Shown piece after piece: positions 1 through 6,124 of a stretch of 9,461 nucleotides of DNA (positions are counted from its first letter, which is position 1; each line of letters starts with the position of its first letter). The position numbers and the translations under genes were made by a program. The notes below the pieces were generated by a model. That model was not told the DNA's origin and ran no database searches. It saw nothing but the letters and a program-made list of their open reading frames with translations. The stretch is from an uncultured Granulosicoccaceae bacterium. Lineage in GTDB: Bacteria > Pseudomonadota > Gammaproteobacteria > Granulosicoccales > Granulosicoccaceae. The stretch spans positions 1 through 9,461 of the forward strand of contig CALFBL010000076.1 of assembly GCA_937951695.1 (NCBI GenBank), given 5' to 3'.

Positions 1-141
1 GTCGTAATCGAGGAGGCGACTCAGCTGATGAACCGGTCGACCCGAGATGGGGTAAGGTCGAACCTGCACTATCGAGACGAAGGCGTTCTAATTCACCTCT
101 CGAACCAAGGAGAGTTCGGATGGCACGGTGTGGAAGATTAA
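1..141 (+). CDS. C-terminal end of an unknown protein, cut by the window edge
   Basis: Frame 1 is open from the first base to a TAA at 139-141, giving 46 residues that begin VVIEEATQLMNRSTRDG and end GEFGWHGVED. The mix of charged, polar and hydrophobic residues looks like ordinary protein, and the frame has no start inside the window that would make it complete. I do not recognise the family. A second frame (frame 3, bases 3-179) is also open here but is arginine-rich and less protein-like, so the assignment rests only on composition. The gene would converge on comM, which is read from the other strand and ends at 481. Confidence 0.35.
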   Translation, partial: VVIEEATQLMNRSTRDGVRSNLHYRDEGVLIHLSNQGEFGWHGVED

Positions 142-162
142 CGTGTGACCCTAGGAGGGCTC

Positions 163-450
163 ATGGAATCTGTGGGTAGCAAGTTTACTCCGCATAACTG
201 GCGGTGCGTTCGTTGGCTGGTACATTCAACGCAGCAGAAAATCACGACGCGGACATTTCCAACGCATCGATTTCATCTGGCGGAATCTCGTCTGGGTGAA
301 CTGGACGCATTAGGTGACGTGTTGTCATTTTACCTACCCGGTATCGGTTCCGATTTATCACCGACAACCCATGCCCTGACGCAGCGGAGCGTTATTACAT
401 TTTGCGAGATCAAGACGACACTCTATGCAGAATTTTACCGATGTCGATAA
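163..450 (+). CDS. Small hypothetical ORF, doubtful
   Basis: An ATG at 163 follows a good Shine-Dalgarno-like AGGAGG (about 4 bases of spacing) and opens 95 codons to a TAA at 448-450; an in-frame GTG at 145 would add six residues. The product has no signal peptide, membrane segment or motif that I recognise. A middle part (LGELDALGDVLSFYLPGIG) reads like real protein, but other frames over the same bases also give protein-like stretches (frame 2 at about 158-310 and frame 3 at about 318-440). That raises the possibility of a frameshifted remnant instead of this ORF. The frame is the same as that of the partial gene ending at 141. Low confidence that it is expressed. Confidence 0.22.
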   Translation: MESVGSKFTPHNWRCVRWLVHSTQQKITTRTFPTHRFHLAESRLGELDALGDVLSFYLPGIGSDLSPTTHALTQRSVITFCEIKTTLYAEFYRCR

Positions 451-480
451 TGACGGCTCCACGATCAACTGACGACACTA

Positions 481-2052
481 TTACAATCGGTACGACAAAG
501 CCTCAGCGATGTGTTCTGATTGAACTTTCCGGTGGCCTTCGAGATCGGCAATGGTGCGGGCGACCCGCATGCTCCGATGCACAGCACGATGCGACAGGGC
601 CATCCGTTCGCTGGCCTCAACCAGCAGTTGCAGGGAATCGTTGTCTAGTAGGCATAGTGTAGACAGAGACTTATTGGGTATGTGTTGATTCGAACACTGT
701 TGTCGTTGCTCCTGAATCGTGCGACACGCAATAACCCGCCGACGGATGGGCTCACTGGCTTCCGTGTCTTCTTCAAACAGCAGTTGATCGCAGGAAGAAC
801 GCTGCACTCGGACCTGCAGATCAATCCTGTCTAACATAGGGCCAGACAACCGAGCCCGGTACTGCTGGAGTTGGTTATCGGTACACCCACACGCACGCTC
901 ATCGTCACCAAAATAGCCACAGGCGCATGGATTGGTAGCGCCGATCAACTGAAAACGTGCAGGGTAGATGGCTCGATGCGCCGCTCGAGACACATGCACC
1001 CGTCCAAGCTCCAGTGGCTCTCGCAGGGCGTCCAGCACCACGCGAGCGAATTCCGCCATTTCATCGAGGAATAAAACGCCGTTGTGGGCCAAGGATATCT
1101 CACCGGGCAAGGCTCTGTGGCCACCACCAATCAAAGCTACCGCTGAGCTTGAGTGATGCGGCGCCCGATAGGGACGCATGCCAAAACGCGCCACATCAAA
1201 TTCTCCGTGCCGAATGGAAGCGATGGACGCCGACTCGAGTGATTCCTGCTCAGTCATCGGCGGCAAGAGACTGGCGAAACGCTCCGCGAGCATCGATTTT
1301 CCGGTGCCTGGTGGGCCGATCAACAACACATTGTGTTCCCCTGCAGCCGCAATCTCCAGTGCACGGCGTGCCACAGGTTGTCCTTTTACATCCGAGAAAT
1401 CAATAGCTGGGTCCACCCCCATCGATGACCGGGCGATCGCTGCCGCGTCAACTGCTTTTGGCTTCTTTTTAGCCGACCAATGTTTCGCCCATCGAACCTC
1501 ATTCGCCGCTATGCAATGGCCATACAGCTTACTCGGCGTTACCCTTTGAACCAGACCCGATACCACATCAGCCAGCGCGGCAACACTCACCACCGAGGTA
1601 TGCCGGCTACGCAGCGCTTCGTTCACATTGTCATCAGGGCACATTAAAACCGTGTTCTTATGACGAAGCGCTAAAGCTGCGGGTAACACGCCACTCACAC
1701 CGCGAATTTCTCCGTTCAACCCAAGCTCACCAATCACACAATAATTGTCCAAACTGCCCGCGGGTAAATACCCACGTGCGAGCATGATTCCAAGAGCTAT
1801 GGGTAGGTCAAAGCGCCCACCGTGTTTGGGAAGATCTGCCGGCGCAAGGTTAATCGTGACGCGCGAGGAGGGAAAATCAAAGCCCACGTTTTGAATGGCG
1901 GCACGTACCCGGTCTTTACTTTCTCGTACCGCCGATTGCGGCAAGCCGACAAGACTGACACTGGGTAAGCCGCCAGAGGTATGAACTTCAACAGTGACAG
2001 GAACGGCGTCGATACCAACAAGAGTGCACGACTGTACGGTAGCGTAGGACAC
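481..2052 (-). CDS. comM: ComM/YifB family AAA+ ATPase (Mg-chelatase-like)
   Basis: A 523-residue full-length member of the YifB/ComM family, close to the usual size of about 500. ComM is known as a cytoplasmic hexameric helicase that drives branch migration of incoming DNA during natural transformation; that role comes from the family, not from this sequence. Visible parts in order: an N-terminal ChlI/Lon-protease-like domain (about 1-170, with NLAPADLPKHGGRFDLPIA at 68-86), a lysine-rich linker near 195, then the AAA+ core with Walker A GPPGTGKS at 246-253, Walker B GVLFLDE at 325-331, and the cysteine cluster NPCACGYFG...CGC at 374-390. The typical SGPMLDRIDLQV follows at 403-414, and the C-terminus ends in the family-like AEALSYRL. 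The start is GTG at 2050-2052, preceded by AAGGAAG at 6 bases, and it matches the family N-terminus. It lies 80 bases downstream of ubiK on the same strand. No clear terminator follows. Confidence 0.96.
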   Translation of the reverse strand: MSYATVQSCTLVGIDAVPVTVEVHTSGGLPSVSLVGLPQSAVRESKDRVRAAIQNVGFDFPSSRVTINLAPADLPKHGGRFDLPIALGIMLARGYLPAGSLDNYCVIGELGLNGEIRGVSGVLPAALALRHKNTVLMCPDDNVNEALRSRHTSVVSVAALADVVSGLVQRVTPSKLYGHCIAANEVRWAKHWSAKKKPKAVDAAAIARSSMGVDPAIDFSDVKGQPVARRALEIAAAGEHNVLLIGPPGTGKSMLAERFASLLPPMTEQESLESASIASIRHGEFDVARFGMRPYRAPHHSSSAVALIGGGHRALPGEISLAHNGVLFLDEMAEFARVVLDALREPLELGRVHVSRAAHRAIYPARFQLIGATNPCACGYFGDDERACGCTDNQLQQYRARLSGPMLDRIDLQVRVQRSSCDQLLFEEDTEASEPIRRRVIACRTIQEQRQQCSNQHIPNKSLSTLCLLDNDSLQLLVEASERMALSHRAVHRSMRVARTIADLEGHRKVQSEHIAEALSYRL

Positions 2053-2127
2053 GGTGAACTTCCTTGTTCATCCAGATAAATGCTGAAACTTACATTACAC
2101 CATCGATTTTGACAACCGAGTGACTAG

Positions 2128-2152
2128 CAGAGTCAGCCGCGGCCCGACTCTG
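2128..2152 (-). other. Stem-loop spanning the ubiK stop codon
   Basis: CAGAGTC (2128-2134) and GACTCTG (2146-2152) form a perfect 7-bp stem around an 11-base GC-rich loop that contains the self-complementary GCCGCGGC. It overlaps the last codons and stop of ubiK, 76 bases before the comM start. There is no U tract on the minus strand after it, so it is a poor intrinsic terminator. It could still protect the 3' end of ubiK mRNA or lower read-through into comM; that is inference. Confidence 0.4.
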
Positions 2153-2387
2153 CCCCTTCAAGATCTGCAAGGCGTTTCTCCAACGCCTCGAGTTTTTCAC
2201 GCGTGCGTTCCAGCACTTTCATCTGCACATCAAATTCTTCCCGCGTCACCAGATCGAGTCGATCCAGCCCGCTTTGAACCACCGCTTTGGCGTTGCGCTC
2301 AAAATCGTCCTTTAGACTAGCAGCACCCGGTGGCAATAACTTACTCAAGGATTGAGAGATCTCGTCAAATACGCGCGCGTCGATCAT
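2133..2387 (-). CDS. ubiK: Ubiquinone biosynthesis accessory factor UbiK (YqiC/BMFP domain)
   Basis: An 84-residue protein of the BMFP (YqiC) family. The family member UbiK in E. coli is an accessory factor that works with UbiJ in aerobic ubiquinone biosynthesis and binds membrane lipids. The sequence shows the expected two parts: an amphipathic N-terminal half (about 1-45, MIDARVFDEISQSLSKLLPPG and SLKDDFERNAKAVVQSGLDRL) and a C-terminal trimer-forming coiled coil (about 50-78, with FDVQMKVLERTREKLEALEK and RLADLE in heptad pattern). The usual family phrase LDLVTREEFDVQ is present at 44-55. Length is normal. The start is the ATG at 2385-2387, with no strong Shine-Dalgarno sequence in front. 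comM lies downstream in the same direction, an arrangement familiar in Gammaproteobacteria. Confidence 0.93.
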   Translation of the reverse strand: MIDARVFDEISQSLSKLLPPGAASLKDDFERNAKAVVQSGLDRLDLVTREEFDVQMKVLERTREKLEALEKRLADLEGAESGRG

Positions 2388-2396
2388 AGTTGGCCC

Positions 2397-2431
2397 ATTA
2401 TAAAATTTAACACTACGATTACTTCATTATA
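2397..2431 (-). promoter_or_regulatory. Two possible -10 boxes upstream of ubiK
   Basis: On the minus strand there are two exact TATAAT hexamers, at 2426-2431 and 2397-2402. The distal one would start transcription about 30 bases before the ubiK ATG; the proximal one would give an almost leaderless message. Neither has a good -35 box at 16-18 bases, so this is a likely but weak promoter assignment. Confidence 0.4.
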
Positions 2432-2499
2432 CGCTTGAATAGCGCGACAGGTTTTGCGATGAATCACAGCCTAGACAAGATCAGACGACTCCTACACTG

Positions 2500-2520
2500 A
2501 GGTGGGAGAGGTTCCTACCT
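2500..2520 (+). repeat. Imperfect inverted repeat in the ubiK-VOC intergenic region
   Basis: AGGTGGGA (2500-2507) and TCCTACCT (2513-2520) can pair over 8 bp with one G-U, around the loop GAGGT. It sits in the divergent region between ubiK and the VOC gene. No U run follows on either strand, so it is more like an operator or leader structure than a terminator. Function unknown. Confidence 0.25.
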
Positions 2521-2560
2521 TATCCGAGAGCTCTTGTAGCAGTGACAACCGGCACGTTAA

Positions 2561-2593
2561 GCGGTAGAGTTTGCGGTACTACCGCGTAAGGAA
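2561..2593 (+). promoter_or_regulatory. Palindrome and hairpin just upstream of the VOC gene ribosome binding site
   Basis: GCGGTA-C-TACCGC (2573-2585) is a perfect 6-bp-arm palindrome. A second GCGGTAG copy at 2561-2567 can pair with CTACCGC at 2579-2585 instead, giving two competing hairpins. The ribosome binding site AAGGAA (2588-2593) follows within 3 bases and the ATG is at 2603. The position would suit an operator or a translational control element; neither is proven. Confidence 0.35.
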
Positions 2594-2602
2594 AAGTTCA
2601 CT

Positions 2603-2992
2603 ATGCTATCGGGAGTGTGCATCGGAACCAACAACCTGGCTACGGCCAGCAAATTCTATGACAGTGTTTTAGCCACCATTGGTATGCGTTGCGTGTTTTC
2701 AGAATCACACGAGCGAGGATATGCCAGTGCCGACGGTAGAATCACCGTGTTTCTGGTAGTGCCCTACGACGGCAAACGAGCAACGGCGGGCAACGGCACT
2801 CAATTCATGTTTCACGCTCCGGACAGAAAAGCCGTGCATGCGTTTCACTCCGCAGCGCTTGACGCTGGCGGATCCGATGAAGGTAAGCCTGGGCCGCGCA
2901 ATTATCACCCCGATTACTACGGCGCTTATGTACGTGATATCGACAGCAACAAATTAAATGTAGCAGTCAGTCTTGTAGACAAGCTTGACTAA
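2603..2992 (+). CDS. VOC-fold protein (glyoxalase/bleomycin resistance/dioxygenase superfamily)
   Basis: A 129-residue single-domain member of the vicinal oxygen chelate superfamily, of the short type annotated as glyoxalase-like. The pattern is typical: a first strand then NNLATASKFYDSVLATIGM (10-28), and a second module with FHAPDRKAVHAFHSAALDAGG (70-90), YHPDYYGAYVRDIDSNKLNV (101-120). Start ATG at 2603 has AAGGAA about 9 bases upstream. Odd point: against the usual pattern of this subfamily (MLDH..., then H before the AF strand, then DPDGN.IE), the metal-binding positions appear replaced: Gly4, Gln67 and Asn119. If that alignment is right the protein may not hold a metal and may bind a ligand without catalysis. 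It stands alone, diverging from ubiK and converging on the CHRD gene. Substrate cannot be told from sequence. Confidence 0.88.
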   Translation: MLSGVCIGTNNLATASKFYDSVLATIGMRCVFSESHERGYASADGRITVFLVVPYDGKRATAGNGTQFMFHAPDRKAVHAFHSAALDAGGSDEGKPGPRNYHPDYYGAYVRDIDSNKLNVAVSLVDKLD

Positions 2993-3187
2993 TTGCAGAA
3001 GACGGTAGGTTTCAGTATTTCGTCAGGCAGCACTGAACAACGTGCTAACGACCACATTGGATGTACCAGATATTCTCGCAAACCGCGAGTGCATTGGCAT
3101 CGCGCTTAAGCAGCCTGCGAGAGACGTTTTCTAAGGGTTATGGCTGAGCGTATTCGCCAGTCTCACAAACAAACTCATACACTCAAG

Positions 3188-3264
3188 CCAACAGCAAACT
3201 CTAAAACCAAACAAGCCCGTCAACCAAAACCTCGTTGACGGGCTAATTTTACCCAACAGCAAAC
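3188..3264. repeat. 12-bp direct repeat flanking the terminator
   Basis: CCAACAGCAAAC occurs exactly at 3188-3199 and again at 3253-3264, 65 bp apart, one on each side of the terminator hairpin. A partial inverse, TTGCTGTT, lies at 3279-3286 over the end of the CHRD gene. The rest of 2993-3213 holds no gene that I can see on either strand, only the short inverted repeat CTCGC-AAACC-GCGAG at about 3075-3089. Confidence 0.5.
3214..3250. terminator. Bidirectional intrinsic terminator between VOC and CHRD genes
   Basis: AGCCCGTCAAC (3214-3224) and GTTGACGGGCT (3234-3244) form a perfect 11-bp GC-rich stem with a 9-base loop. On the plus strand AATTTT follows; on the minus strand the T-rich TTGTTTGGTTTT follows. 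It starts 31 bases past the stop of the minus-strand CHRD gene and about 220 bases past the plus-strand VOC gene, so it can end both convergent transcripts. Confidence 0.85.
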
Positions 3265-3274
3265 CTTGCGGAGG

Positions 3275-4084
3275 TTAGTTGCTGTTTGTCGTTACTTCAA
3301 TTGGCGTTGATGGCCCAGACTCCGCACCCTGACTATTGATCGCACGAACGGTGTACACAAAGGTTGTACCGGGAGTCAGTCCTTCTTCAAAAAAGCTCGT
3401 GCCCTGCACCGTACCAACGATTTCACCATCACGTAATACGACATAAGCAACCACTGATGAATCGGCAGAGCGATCAAAGAAAACTTCCAGAGCCGTAGAC
3501 GAATACACAGTAGCAATTACGCCAGTCGGAGCCGCAGGAGCGCTTGGTGGGGCACCCGTATCGGGTGCATCAGTAGACACGTCACCGAGCTGATTAGCCA
3601 GCTGTCCACGGATCGCACCCGGCGGGAACTCAGGGTTATGGACGTTGATGTAGAACTGTGCGGGATTGTCCAAAATACGTTGAACGATGCCTGCTTCTCC
3701 TGTCGGAAATACGCCTTCCTCACCTTCAGTGAGGCAATCCGCAGCGTTACCATCTTCAGGCCCAGCCAGCACAGCGACGATGGGTCCGTTGCTGTCTCTT
3801 GGTGCTTCGTGAATGTGCGCCGCCATGCCTTCGGTGACTGGCACAAGCTGGATATCTTCTACCGTCAGAACGTAACACAACGTCGTGGTATCGCCATCGA
3901 TACCGAATACATAGGCTTCACCGGTGCCATCCGGATCACCGACCAGGCGTGCAAGCGGATCAGCACCCACTTCTTCACGACCATCCAGGGTAGCTTCAAG
4001 TACAGTGTTCAAGTGACCGGCATGGGCAACAGTGCCAACCGACACGGCGGCCAGGATTCCCAGCTGGGTTAAAGTTTTTCTCAT
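3275..4084 (-). CDS. Secreted CHRD domain protein with C-terminal fibronectin type III domain
   Basis: A 269-residue exported protein. The start is the ATG at 4082-4084, chosen because GGAG lies about 7 bases upstream and a clean signal peptide begins there: MRKTLTQLGILAAVSVGTVAHA, cleavage after AHA at residue 22. An upstream in-frame ATG at 4150 would put a non-signal-like tail before it. Residues about 26-164 form a CHRD domain (named after chordin; function in bacteria not established), with the features LDGREEV, AAHIHEAP (88-95) and FYINVHNPEFPPGAIRGQL (144-162). Cys70 and Cys117 could form a disulfide. A proline-rich linker (about 170-186) leads to a fibronectin type III domain (about 187-266; ALEVFFDRS, AYVVLRDGE, GLTPGTTFVYTVRAIN). 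This suggests an extracytoplasmic binding or adhesive protein. No lipobox and no anchor are visible. It is flanked by a terminator downstream and its own upstream region. Confidence 0.9.
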   Translation of the reverse strand: MRKTLTQLGILAAVSVGTVAHAGHLNTVLEATLDGREEVGADPLARLVGDPDGTGEAYVFGIDGDTTTLCYVLTVEDIQLVPVTEGMAAHIHEAPRDSNGPIVAVLAGPEDGNAADCLTEGEEGVFPTGEAGIVQRILDNPAQFYINVHNPEFPPGAIRGQLANQLGDVSTDAPDTGAPPSAPAAPTGVIATVYSSTALEVFFDRSADSSVVAYVVLRDGEIVGTVQGTSFFEEGLTPGTTFVYTVRAINSQGAESGPSTPIEVTTNSN

Positions 4085-4183
4085 TTGGATCTCCATCCGT
4101 AAAAACAATTGAGGGTTAATTTTGAATGCGGTACGAACCTGCCCGCTCATTATTTTTTAGAACAGAGCTCTCACCGCGATTAC

Positions 4184-4220
4184 ATCATACAGATGCGGAT
4201 CACGCAGGGGATGCGAATCA
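4184..4220 (-). promoter_or_regulatory. Possible promoter region with paired 11-mer repeats upstream of the CHRD gene
   Basis: On the plus strand GATGCGGATCA (4192-4202) and GATGCGAATCA (4210-4220) match at 10 of 11 bases in the same orientation, 18 bp from start to start. Directly downstream on the minus strand is TATGAT (4184-4189), a fair -10 box with no recognisable -35 at the right distance. Tandem sites covering the -35 region would fit an activator-dependent promoter about 100 bases ahead of the CHRD start. This is inference. Nothing else stands out between 4085 and 4330. Confidence 0.3.
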
Positions 4221-4330
4221 ACCGAATTTTAACGACATTTGAGAAAACTCAGAAGACATGAATTGACCAAAGCAATACCAACAAATTGATAGCTACCATT
4301 AAGTCCAATCAAACGATGGATTTATTGAGT

Positions 4331-6115
4331 TCAGGACCGATTCCAGCGACCCACCGTAACGTGCTGTTCGGTGTCGATATCGATCTGGTTCTTAAAGTTC
4401 GCCGAGGGCTTATCACAGCGCTGCCCGTCGTACCCCACTGCCTTCAGTATTTCCAATAGCCCGACTGTGCTCGAATGCTGCTCGATGTAGTCAACGTCCC
4501 ACCAAACCAGTTCAGCATCGATGAGCGTGGCATATTCTTCTACCGTTTGCTGATCGGCGAAGACGATCTTGTTGACGGTTTTCGCACAACGAACGATGAA
4601 ATCAGTATTTGCCTCGGGCGCAAGGTCGGCTTCAGAAAAGATGTCTTCAGGTTGTCTAGCAGCAATATTCACTTTTTTATACCGATCGATATCTAAAAGA
4701 AGTTTTACATCGAGAATGACCAGAGTCTCATTCCAGCCGAATGCCGCCGTTCGAGGCAACTCCCCTTTCTGCACATCGTTATCAAGAAACTCAAAGTGAA
4801 TGCGTCTTCCTTTTAAATTCACCCACGATAAAAACAGCGATGGCATGCCCGTGAAGGCCTCTACATTGTGGTGCAGCAAATCATCGACGGCCTTGTAACG
4901 CCCCGTCGTACTGCCGCGTTCAAACGCCCTTAAAACTGTCTCTGCCGGGTGTGTCACCATAAAAAACAGATAGATCTGATCACCAAATCGCGACAACAAT
5001 TTACTGTCTGCAGGCCGGTCAACCATAAAACTGTCAAACCGGAAACGATCAATGAGTAAATGTGGCATGGCACCGCTGGATGCCTTGCCAGCCATATAGC
5101 GATCCAGCTTCTTATCGATGATCTCCAGTTCCCATCCAGTGAGCATCGCACCGTACTTGTGGTCTTCGTTTAACGATTCGTAGTCGAGTAGATATTTGCG
5201 CCAATAGTCGGGACTGATCAGTGCAAAATCGTCCCAGGCAATACCCAGTTTTTCTGACAACCGTCGTTGTTGCGGGCGTATCGTGCTCTTCCCTGCCGCC
5301 GAGGCGCCTTTTACATTCATGATGACAGGCTTTGTTTGGCTCGGAAGCTTCCGATATCCTTCGGCCTCAACCGCTTGCATCCAAAGTGCATCGATAGACT
5401 GATCAAGAACTTCAAAGCCGTATGCGTTACACACTTGGTTGGTAACTATTCGTGCCACCAGCGAAAGATCTGGCAACATACGACCGCGATGCCCCGTAAT
5501 CTTACTCACCGTTCTAATCAATACCGTTAGGCAAGCCTGTTGCAAGGCATCCTCGGCACTGGACAGGAGCTGGTTCCAGTACTCAACAGCCCGTGTTTCT
5601 GGTGGACTAGTTGGCGCGGTTTGCTTAGCTTTTGGTGCTTGACCGAACCATCGTTGCAACAATGAAAATGGCTGGTCTTTCTCAGCGTTGCCCTCTCTTT
5701 GGTCAGCTGGCGAGGGATCAAAGTGCATTGATAGCTGTTCATTGACATACGCCTGAACTTTCATCCGTTCGTTGTCAAATTCCGCCGTGATTCGATCCAT
5801 ATGCGCAAGCATATAACTCACACGAATTTTCTCGACCATGCCACGCAAATTGATACCCAGCTCTTCGTAACTGGGACCATCTTGAACAGAGAGTTCGGCG
5901 GTCACTCGCACTAAAAGCGCATGTGTGAGCAGTCGGTCGGGACGAAAAGAGACCAACTCCAGAATTTTGAAGCCAGTCAAATCGCTAAGCTCTGATGCCT
6001 CTTGATAACTTACGAATGCGTTTTCGGGCCGAAACAGGGTGACTTGTGGCCACAACCGGGTCGGAATATCGGACTCCAGACCAGGATTCCAGGCATCAGC
6101 GTGGCTCGCCGTCAT
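4331..6115 (-). CDS. Large P-loop protein with zeta-toxin-like kinase domain
   Basis: A 594-residue protein. The core at about 260-440 has P-loop kinase features: Walker A GASAAGKST at 270-278 after a hydrophobic strand (VIMNV), then WDDFALISPDYWRKYLLDY (304-322). That resembles the zeta-toxin motif with the presumed catalytic Asp (Asp313) and Arg316. PHLLIDRFRFDSF (361-373) and the lid-like FERGSTTGRYKAVDDLLHH (408-426) follow. Zeta toxins phosphorylate UDP-N-acetylglucosamine and are usually about 250-300 residues; here the domain is embedded between a helical 260-residue N-terminal region (with a disordered linker near 141-180) and a 150-residue C-terminal region. No antitoxin gene is adjacent. 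The ATG at 6115 is 9 bases after the tctA stop without a clear Shine-Dalgarno sequence, so translational coupling to tctA is likely. Not secreted, no membrane segments. Substrate unknown; a stand-alone nucleotide or sugar kinase is equally possible. Confidence 0.72.
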   Translation of the reverse strand: MTASHADAWNPGLESDIPTRLWPQVTLFRPENAFVSYQEASELSDLTGFKILELVSFRPDRLLTHALLVRVTAELSVQDGPSYEELGINLRGMVEKIRVSYMLAHMDRITAEFDNERMKVQAYVNEQLSMHFDPSPADQREGNAEKDQPFSLLQRWFGQAPKAKQTAPTSPPETRAVEYWNQLLSSAEDALQQACLTVLIRTVSKITGHRGRMLPDLSLVARIVTNQVCNAYGFEVLDQSIDALWMQAVEAEGYRKLPSQTKPVIMNVKGASAAGKSTIRPQQRRLSEKLGIAWDDFALISPDYWRKYLLDYESLNEDHKYGAMLTGWELEIIDKKLDRYMAGKASSGAMPHLLIDRFRFDSFMVDRPADSKLLSRFGDQIYLFFMVTHPAETVLRAFERGSTTGRYKAVDDLLHHNVEAFTGMPSLFLSWVNLKGRRIHFEFLDNDVQKGELPRTAAFGWNETLVILDVKLLLDIDRYKKVNIAARQPEDIFSEADLAPEANTDFIVRCAKTVNKIVFADQQTVEEYATLIDAELVWWDVDYIEQHSSTVGLLEILKAVGYDGQRCDKPSANFKNQIDIDTEQHVTVGRWNRS

Positions 6116-6124
6116 TGACCGCGA

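Noticed and set aside
957..1549. Long plus-strand open frames (957-1406 and 1178-1549) opposite comM
   Set aside because: They lie antisense to well-conserved comM motifs, have no recognisable domain and arise from the codon pattern of the real gene.
3638..4072. 144-codon plus-strand open frame opposite the CHRD gene
   Set aside because: It is the antisense shadow of a gene with a signal peptide, clear domains and a ribosome binding site; no sign of its own coding function.
4085..4150. N-terminal extension of the CHRD protein from an ATG at 4150
   Set aside because: The extra 22 residues would precede the signal peptide, and the best ribosome binding site is in front of the ATG at 4084.
4303..4325. 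Weak bulged stem after the P-loop gene as a terminator
   Set aside because: Only about 6 bp with a bulge and no U run on the minus strand; not strong enough to call.
4331..6115. A zeta-epsilon toxin-antitoxin module
   Set aside because: No small antitoxin gene is next to the P-loop gene; the spacing ties it to tctA, and the protein is about twice the size of a zeta toxin.
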